This document shows, piece after piece, positions 58,178 to 64,000 of a DNA stretch of 64,000 bases; position 1 is the stretch's first letter, and the number at the start of each line of letters is the position of its first letter. The stretch spans positions 34,966,728 through 35,030,727 of the forward strand of contig CM044871.1 in the NCBI GenBank assembly GCA_024500155.1, written 5' to 3'. Source of the stretch: Chenopodium formosanum (lineage: Eukaryota; Streptophyta; Magnoliopsida; Caryophyllales; Amaranthaceae). A program made the position numbers and the translations under genes. A model generated the notes under the pieces. It made no database searches. It saw nothing but the letters and a program-made list of their open reading frames with translations, and was not told the DNA's origin.

Positions 58178-60287
58178 GGATTTCTATTTTAATTCCTGAA
58201 ATTTATTTCGGCAATGATTTAGAATGAGTGGATGAGACTTTAAAAGTTCTAAGTACTTCATGTGCGTAATTTTGATTAACATTATTCTCATATGCAGAAA
58301 AAGATCTCATTGGAAAGACCATCCGTAATGAGTTAAAAACATAGGATTTTTACACGTAGGAAATTTGAGAAATATGATTGAGTTTTTCTCACTTTTCTTA
58401 AACCTATATGTGTTCTACATATGGACATAACCCTCTAAGAATTCATGCTCCATCTACCTGATTGAACGCTCTGAGCAACAAAGGGTTCATCCGAGAATGT
58501 TGAATTCACCAAACCATGGAAGCGAGTTTTATAAACTCGCGGTGTCCCATCCACTCGCGCCAACCCTTCACGGTTAGGCTTCCGCGCGGTGCATCCAGAC
58601 AATTAACCATGGACCCTTTTTGACTAACCCATATCCCGAACTTTAGAGAATTAGAGCCATGGTTAGGTTGCAAACTCATTGCATCATGTTGTGACTACTT
58701 GACTACTTGTGCATCTCTTACTTGTGCATACTTATTATGTGACTAAACTAACCGTTTGGTTTGACTTGTGATTAAGCCTAAAAAAACTAGTTAATGACTA
58801 AAGGACTTTGTTTAATTGATTAATTTGAGCTAATAAATATGTCTAAAATCGAGTTATAGTCCCTTTAAGTCAACCCGGATTTTTATTCCCGTATACTGCA
58901 CAAACGTCAACTTGTTTTGGTCATAGACGGAGTTCTAAGAAGAACTACGAGTCGTACAACCTAGGGATCTGTAGCCCCGAATTTTATCTTAAATTTGGCG
59001 TTGGTTTTATCCCAATTAGAGTCACAGTTTAATGCATATACGTGAGGTCTTAACTTAGTCTTTGTTCGAGTCTAGTCACATAGTCTAGCGACATGGTCAT
59101 GACACAAGTCTTAACATGTCACTTGCACTCACAATAAAGCAGCCACTAATATGTATATACACCATGACTATGTCTTAGGTTCATGCATGAGTCGGTTTTC
59201 CCCGTCATTTGAGTTGGGGGTACATTCTATTCCTAAATTTTTCATATCTCTCCATCTACATCATCTTTTCATTCTATACATGCTTTCTCCATATCACAAA
59301 ATTCATTCTTCCTACCTTCTTCCATCCATGCATGTTGAATCGAGTTTGAGTCATGTGATTGACAAAAAAAAAAAAAAATGAGGGTAATGATGAAACAAAT
59401 GCACAAGGCAATCTTCTCACCAAGATTTCATGCTTTATTCTTCTTGTTTTTCAAACCTTTCCCCAATAAGTCTAGCATAGACACACTTCATCCTCCTTGA
59501 ATTTATTTCTTAGAGTTTGATTTTTACCCTTCACTTTTTAAATAAAATGAACATTTATTTTCTTGCATATGATCATCGCATTGCATTGCATTTAAAAAAA
59601 ATTAAATAAATAAATGTCAAACTAAGCACAAGGTATACCAATGATTTGAGGCACCCCTTGTAGCCACATCATATCTCCTTTCACCTTTCAAATATGCAAT
59701 CCTTTTTTTGTTAAACCACTTTGAGCCTCGTCTAACGATAAACCTTTCATTTTTCAACCCATATCTACCTAACCTTGGGATGGGATGGTGTGTAACTTAT
59801 GCAATTTCAAAAGCTTAAGTAATTTCAAAAGATCAAAATAAGCAAAAAATAAATAAAAGAGTACAAAAAGGGCAAGTGTTCCAATGTCTTTGACATGAAC
59901 ATGTCTTTGATATGAACATGTCTTTGATATGAACACGTCTTTGATATGAACACGTCTCAGATTGCATTTCTTATCGAGTGCTCTGTAACGTGCCTGAGAA
60001 ACATGAATGCCAAGTGAGTGATAGACCGCATGATCGGGATTGCCCACACTTATAAAAAAAATGCAAGAGCAAAAAAAAAAAAAAAGAAAAGAAAAAATAA
60101 AAAAAGAAAAGAGCTCAAAAGTGAGAAACCTCAAGCATGATAATATAAAAATTCAAAAGCAAGGTTTCACACCTTAGGGGTCTTATCTAGGGTCTTGAGC
60201 CTTTTTCTTCGTCAACCTTTAGCCTAACCACGTTACAACCCTTAAAAAGACCTTTTTGAGGTATACACACACTTGTGCGAGGTTCAG
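58178..60287 (+). other. Second internal region, leader and gag-pol-less part
   Basis: 58178-58375 matches the Tat-B leader. About 270 bases with a GGCGCC cluster (31686-31955 in Tat-B) are then absent, and homology resumes at about 58377 to 58700. From 58780 to 59365 only patches match. Between 59366 and 60287 no gag, protease, RT, RNase H or integrase is seen; the DNA is non-coding and AT-rich with a 17-bp tandem repeat. The region is therefore a deleted derivative of a diverged Tat subfamily. Confidence 0.75.
59884..59951 (+). repeat. 17-bp minisatellite, four copies
   Basis: ATGTCTTTGATATGAAC repeated four times head to tail with single-base variants (first copy GACATG, last copy ACGTCT). 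Confidence 0.9.
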
Positions 60288-61744
60288 CTAGAGCTACGTT
60301 CGGCCTGATTCCTAACTGATACGTAGGCAACCTCACATCGAGGTGCGGCCGTAATAAAAATGCATTCAAATACGCACACCATGATCATATCAATGGATTT
60401 CCTATGCTCATCCCTTTTCACTTAGAGCTAGACTTAGGGCCTGATCCTTACATCATTAGCCTACTTAGCCTAAAGAGTCACCACCATCAGACTCTTTTCA
60501 ATATCTTTCCACACATTTAGCCTTTGCGGCCTAACTTTAGTATCACTTTCACACACCGCACAGATACATGACCAAATATACTTTCCCTTAGGAACCCTTT
60601 GTCATGAGATCTTAACACGACACTGAAGCATGCCTTTTCATGTCAAAATGCCCAACATCACTCATAATCATCATTGCATATCGAAGTATGAAGTGCTTAG
60701 CCTCCGTGCCTAAGTTACCTAAATACTTTCATTATCGAGTCAACTAGGATAGTCTAAGATGTTACAATCCTTGTACTGTGAGAGACAACATTTGACTAAG
60801 CTCATTCAACATGCATCTTCAAAAAAACTTCACTTCGATTATTTTTCATGTCTTTCTTTTTCGGGAGAAAGTCGGTACCCTCCACAAAAATGACGGAATT
60901 TTATTTTTTTTTGCATTTTCGAGTCCCACAATAACAATACAATGCACACACGAGTCATGTACACATTGAGTCATGTCGTGTCATATCACCTTTATTTGAG
61001 TCTAACACATGTGTCAAACACTTTGAGTCGAGTTAAACTCGAGTCAATCACAGCAAGTCAAGTTCTTACCTTGAGTCATGACAAGTCAATGAGTCAAGCA
61101 ACACTAAGTCTTAGGTCAACCCTAAAGAAAGATAAGCAAAGTCCTATGGTCAAAGATATAAATGCAGGTGCATCCTAGCAAGCGGGGACATTCCCGGATA
61201 TTTTTTTTAAAAAAACCGCAAATATGCCACATGAGATTCCTCCAAGATAAGAGGAGTTACATGGATCAGTAAATTAGAGATGAAGAGCTTTAATTTACCA
61301 AAGATTTGAACGGATTTGGTTGAAAGAAAACGACCAAGCTCAAAGTTCGGAGCAAAACCAAGCAACATCGGCAATAAGAGCAAAGTAGGGAAGACCCGAC
61401 TCCAGCACCAGTCGACAAGGCTGTCGCCTGGCAACAACATCTGGCGTCTGGCAACAGAGTTCAGCGCCTGACTCTAGATCCCAGCGTTTGGCAACAGAGC
61501 CAATTCTTGACGCCATAGATATTTCAGCAGCGACAGAGCTCGAAACCTCTCAGAATGGTTATTTCGACTTCATATAGCAATTTCGGGTTCCTTGGTACGC
61601 CAGTTAGCCTTTATAAGCAAATTGACATGGTTAGTAGTCGGCTCGATTACAATCGTAGTAAGTGATTAACTTGACAAAAACTCGTCTCACTTAGCTTAAG
61701 CGCCTAAGCATTGGCTCATTACAAACAATAAGGCATCGGTTCAA
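60288..61744 (+). other. Second internal region, 3' untranslated part
   Basis: Opens with the post-integrase block GAGCTACGTTCGGCCTGATT and GATACGTAGGCAACC (60290-60335), the counterpart of 49886. GAGAAAGTCGGTACCCTCC at 60863 matches the spacer at 52380, and 61235-61680 matches 55300-55760, including GGTACGCCAGTTAGCC. The antisense PMD gene that lies between those points in Tat-B is absent here. A degraded GGCGC-type cluster sits at 61400-61520. Confidence 0.7.
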
Positions 61745-62480
61745 AAGCAAGTGCATCACTTATACGACAATTTTTCCAAGATTGGATTGTCATCCCCAAC
61801 TGACAATATTTTCAAATATGGATTGTCGTGCATCTTCTTCAATGACATTTTTTTCAAGATTGGATTGTCATCTCTGGCAAAGTTTCCCAGCGTGGATTGT
61901 CGTGCTACTTCTTTGTTTGTCAAGTTTTTCCAAGTTCGGATTGTCATACATTCATTGACTCATTGGCAAGTTTTCCGAGATTGGATTGTCATACACCCAG
62001 TTCCCTATGGCAAAATTTCCCAAAGGATTATTGTAGGTTTCTATTCATTATAAATATCGGCAAAAGTTCCTCAACGTGGATTGTCATTCCTTTCAGTAAG
62101 TGGCAAATTTTCCCGAAGTGGATTGTCGGTCGACTCTTTTTTTGGCAAATGTTCCAAGACACGGATTGTCAATTGTGGCAATAATTTCCTAAAAGGATTG
62201 TCGCATAGCGTTGGCAAATTTCCAAAGTGGATTGCTTTCAAGAGTTATATTCCAATATGTGGATTGTCGATCGTAGCAAAGTTCTTATGACAGATTGTTA
62301 CGAAGCATTGGCAACTCTTCCCAAAAATTGGATTTTGGCAAATTTTCCGAGATACGGATTGTCGGTTCATCGTGGCAACATTTCCAAGGATGGATTGTTA
62401 CGAAGCATTGGCAACTTTCCCTAAATCGGATTGTCATACATCATACAAGAGTTGTGTTGGAAACTATTCCCAAAGAAAAG
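61745..62480 (+). repeat. GGATTGTC hairpin array
   Basis: About 14 exact GGATTGTC words plus about five variants in 735 bases, spaced about 25-90 bases apart. Most are preceded by GGCAA or GACAA and TTTCC, giving units such as GGCAA-ATTTTCC-GAAGT-GGATTGTC. GRCAA can pair with TTGTC (G-U allowed) and TCC with GGA, so each unit can fold. It occupies the place of the hairpin array at 55877-56187 in Tat-B but shares no sequence with it. No protein is credible here. Confidence 0.72.
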
Positions 62481-62928
62481 AGGATTGTCATAACAAAAAA
62501 AGCATCGACATACTGGTTCACAAGCAGCAAAGTGCCGACGTACTGGCATAGCAGCATTAAGGATCAACAAGCAGTGATCTTTTCGAAGACTATCACAGCG
62601 GAAATAGGAGGCAGTTACAAGCGTAGTAGTCTTCAGGCGTTATTCTCAAGCTTGCGGAAGAACGTCAAAACAAACAGCAAGATGGCGTTCCCTAGATTGT
62701 GGAAGGTTGTCAAAACAGAAAAATGCAACAATCGGTTACCCCTAGAGACGTGTGCTCGACGGTGTAAGATACGCGTTTCTTAACTCTCTTATCTGTTTAA
62801 CTAACGCTAGTTTGCAGGTATCGGTTTTACAAGAATGATTTAGGATCGCAGAACGTTGTGAATCATTCTCCGTCCCTATCGATACTTTGACTGTTGTTTT
62901 CGAAACTTGCATTTCTCCAAACTCAGTC

Positions 62929-62942
62929 AAAGTGGGGGCTTC
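62929..62942 (+). promoter_or_regulatory. Polypurine tract before the third LTR
   Basis: AAAGTGGGGGCTTC directly before TGTAGACACCC. The G run is the likely primer for plus-strand synthesis. The matching site before the middle LTR has been lost. Confidence 0.8.
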
Positions 62943-64000
62943 TGTAGACACCCAAATATGTCTCCCCAAAACCAAACCCAGTGATGAATACCTTTCACGT
63001 CATTTTATTATCGAGCAAAGCAAAGGTGTGAAAAGTCTAGTGATGAGGATGTTTTTATTAAAATATCTCTTCTTTCTGTTTTTTGAAAATATTTCTTTTC
63101 TTACCTTATTTTTGAAAAACGTGCATTCCAGTTTAGAATGGTCCATGATATGGGTCCAATAATGGTGTAGTTGGATGGGGTTTGAAAAGACCTTTCCAAC
63201 AATATATTATAAGTCAAATTCCGATGAATATTGAGTAAGTTATGGCCAATTTACTAAACCGGGCCCGGTTTGAGGCTTATGTGCGGCCAAATGATCTAGG
63301 GAAGGGCCTAATATGGATTTATTATTCCTAATGCAATTAGGAATGGCTTTAGTCTTCGAGATTCTTCTAGAAGGTTCTTTTCATTCGTAATTCAATTAGC
63401 ATTGATAAATTGACTTTTGTTGATTTTTCAGAGTTTTAATTAGAATCAAAGAACATTTTTGAGGAAAAATACGATTTTATCCTCCTGTACGCCAATTTCT
63501 ATCTGATTTTAAGAAAACGCGTGAATTTCTAAGTCAGCGCCAAATGCCAGCTATAGCGCTTGACGCTATGCTTGGCGCCTGGCGCTAGCCTTGGCGTCTG
63601 GTGCCAAGGTCAGCGTTTAGCGCTAATTCCTGTTTTACGCGTCAGAACTCTGTTTTTGATATTTTATCTTTTTAGCTGATTTCTTTATAAATAACGTAGT
63701 AAAAACTCCGTTTTGATTCATCCACAATAACCTACAATAATTTACAATCTACCAACTCTCATCAAGATTTTCTTAATTATTCTTTCTCTATCTCTCTATT
63801 TTCTAAACTAGCCTTTTCTCAAATATAAAAATTCCGCTTCATTAGCACTAGAAACACTTAGCCAAATTCGAAGTTGCCTTCGCCCTAGACGTAAAAGGTT
63901 TAATTTCTGAGGGTTTGGTCCCAAATCTCTCGTTCAATTATTTAATTTAATTGTTTTGTTTATTATTTTCCTTGAAGTTACTAACGCGTGTATTTTGTCA
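62943..64000 (+). repeat. Third (3') LTR of the Tat-B complex, cut by the window end
   Basis: Begins TGTAGACACCCAAATATG and follows the Tat-B LTR over the 1058 bases visible. The promoter zone has a GGCGC cluster at 63536-63628 and TATAAATA at 63686-63693. The remaining 0.9 kb and the right flank with CACTA-3 lie outside. Confidence 0.92.

Larger units (their letters stand above)
29526..64000 (+). mobile_element. Tat-lineage element Tat-B with tandem LTR complex
   Basis: Plus-strand Tat/Ogre-type element inserted in CACTA-3 tnpD. Order: LTR (29526-31461), PBS, leader, gag, protease, RT, RNase H (split by NA-LTR), archaeal-type RNase H, integrase (ends 49860), two antisense genes (50393-55309), hairpin array, truncated LTR (56506-58155), PBS, a second internal region without gag-pol, and a third LTR from 62943 past the window end. 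A single insertion would have two LTRs. Three LTRs with two internal regions indicate recombination between copies or nested insertion. Stops occur in most domains except integrase. Confidence 0.88.

Noticed and set aside
61745..62480. CRISPR-like array
   Set aside because: The repeats are short, variable and irregularly spaced, and the DNA is a plant retrotransposon. The pattern fits degenerate hairpins.
62295..62783. Open frame of 162 codons on the plus strand
   Set aside because: It runs through the GGATTGTC hairpin array and conserved 3' untranslated DNA. The repeats happen to lack stops in one frame, and no family is recognisable.

Overview
The window is repeat-rich plant nuclear DNA, almost entirely nested transposable elements. 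The lineages point to a flowering plant: Tat- and Athila-type Ty3/gypsy elements, plant CACTA (En/Spm) transposons and a TRICHOME BIREFRINGENCE-LIKE (TBL) gene fragment. The DNA is AT-rich and has no bacterial-style gene packing. The species cannot be fixed from sequence alone. I see no intact host gene, rRNA, tRNA or CRISPR array. Nearly every coding region is an inactivated transposon gene with stops, frameshifts, deletions or insertions.

Layout. (1) 1-6103: 5' half of a minus-strand Tat-lineage element (Tat-A): gag/protease, leader, PBS and a 1.9-kb LTR; the rest lies left of the window. (2) 6104-7222: 3' end of a chromovirus integrase. (3) 7437-7728: last exon of a TBL gene, then about 600 bp of AT-only DNA. 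(4) 8531-12942: poorly resolved repeat DNA, including two LTR-like blocks. (5) 12943-26763: a decayed minus-strand Athila-type element. It is split by CACTA-1 (16159-17636) and CACTA-2 (18507-25211), and its LTR is cut by CACTA-3 (from 26764). (6) CACTA-3 is cut inside its transposase at 29525 by a second Tat-lineage element, Tat-B. (7) Tat-B (29526 to the window end, plus strand) has gag, protease, RT, RNase H, an archaeal-type second RNase H and integrase. Downstream lie two antisense genes, one of them an intron-containing plant-mobile-domain gene. Its RNase H is split by NA-LTR (37988-47828), a large non-coding minus-strand LTR element. Tat-B ends in a tandem LTR-internal-LTR-internal-LTR arrangement: a truncated middle LTR (56506-58155), a second internal region without gag-pol, and a third LTR running off the window.

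Insertion order from interruptions: Athila, then CACTA-1, CACTA-2 and CACTA-3, then Tat-B into CACTA-3, then NA-LTR into Tat-B. Target-site duplications support CACTA-2 (TTG) and NA-LTR (GTGGG).

Most interesting signals. A GGCGCC-motif cluster followed by a TATA-like box occurs in the Tat LTR promoter and again upstream of each antisense gene. Arrays of short hairpins sit just before the 3' end of both Tat internal regions, with different sequences but similar architecture. A heptamer, AAGTTCC/GGAACTT, is strongly over-represented across the non-coding NA-LTR element. Coordinates without a sharp structural boundary are by-eye estimates.
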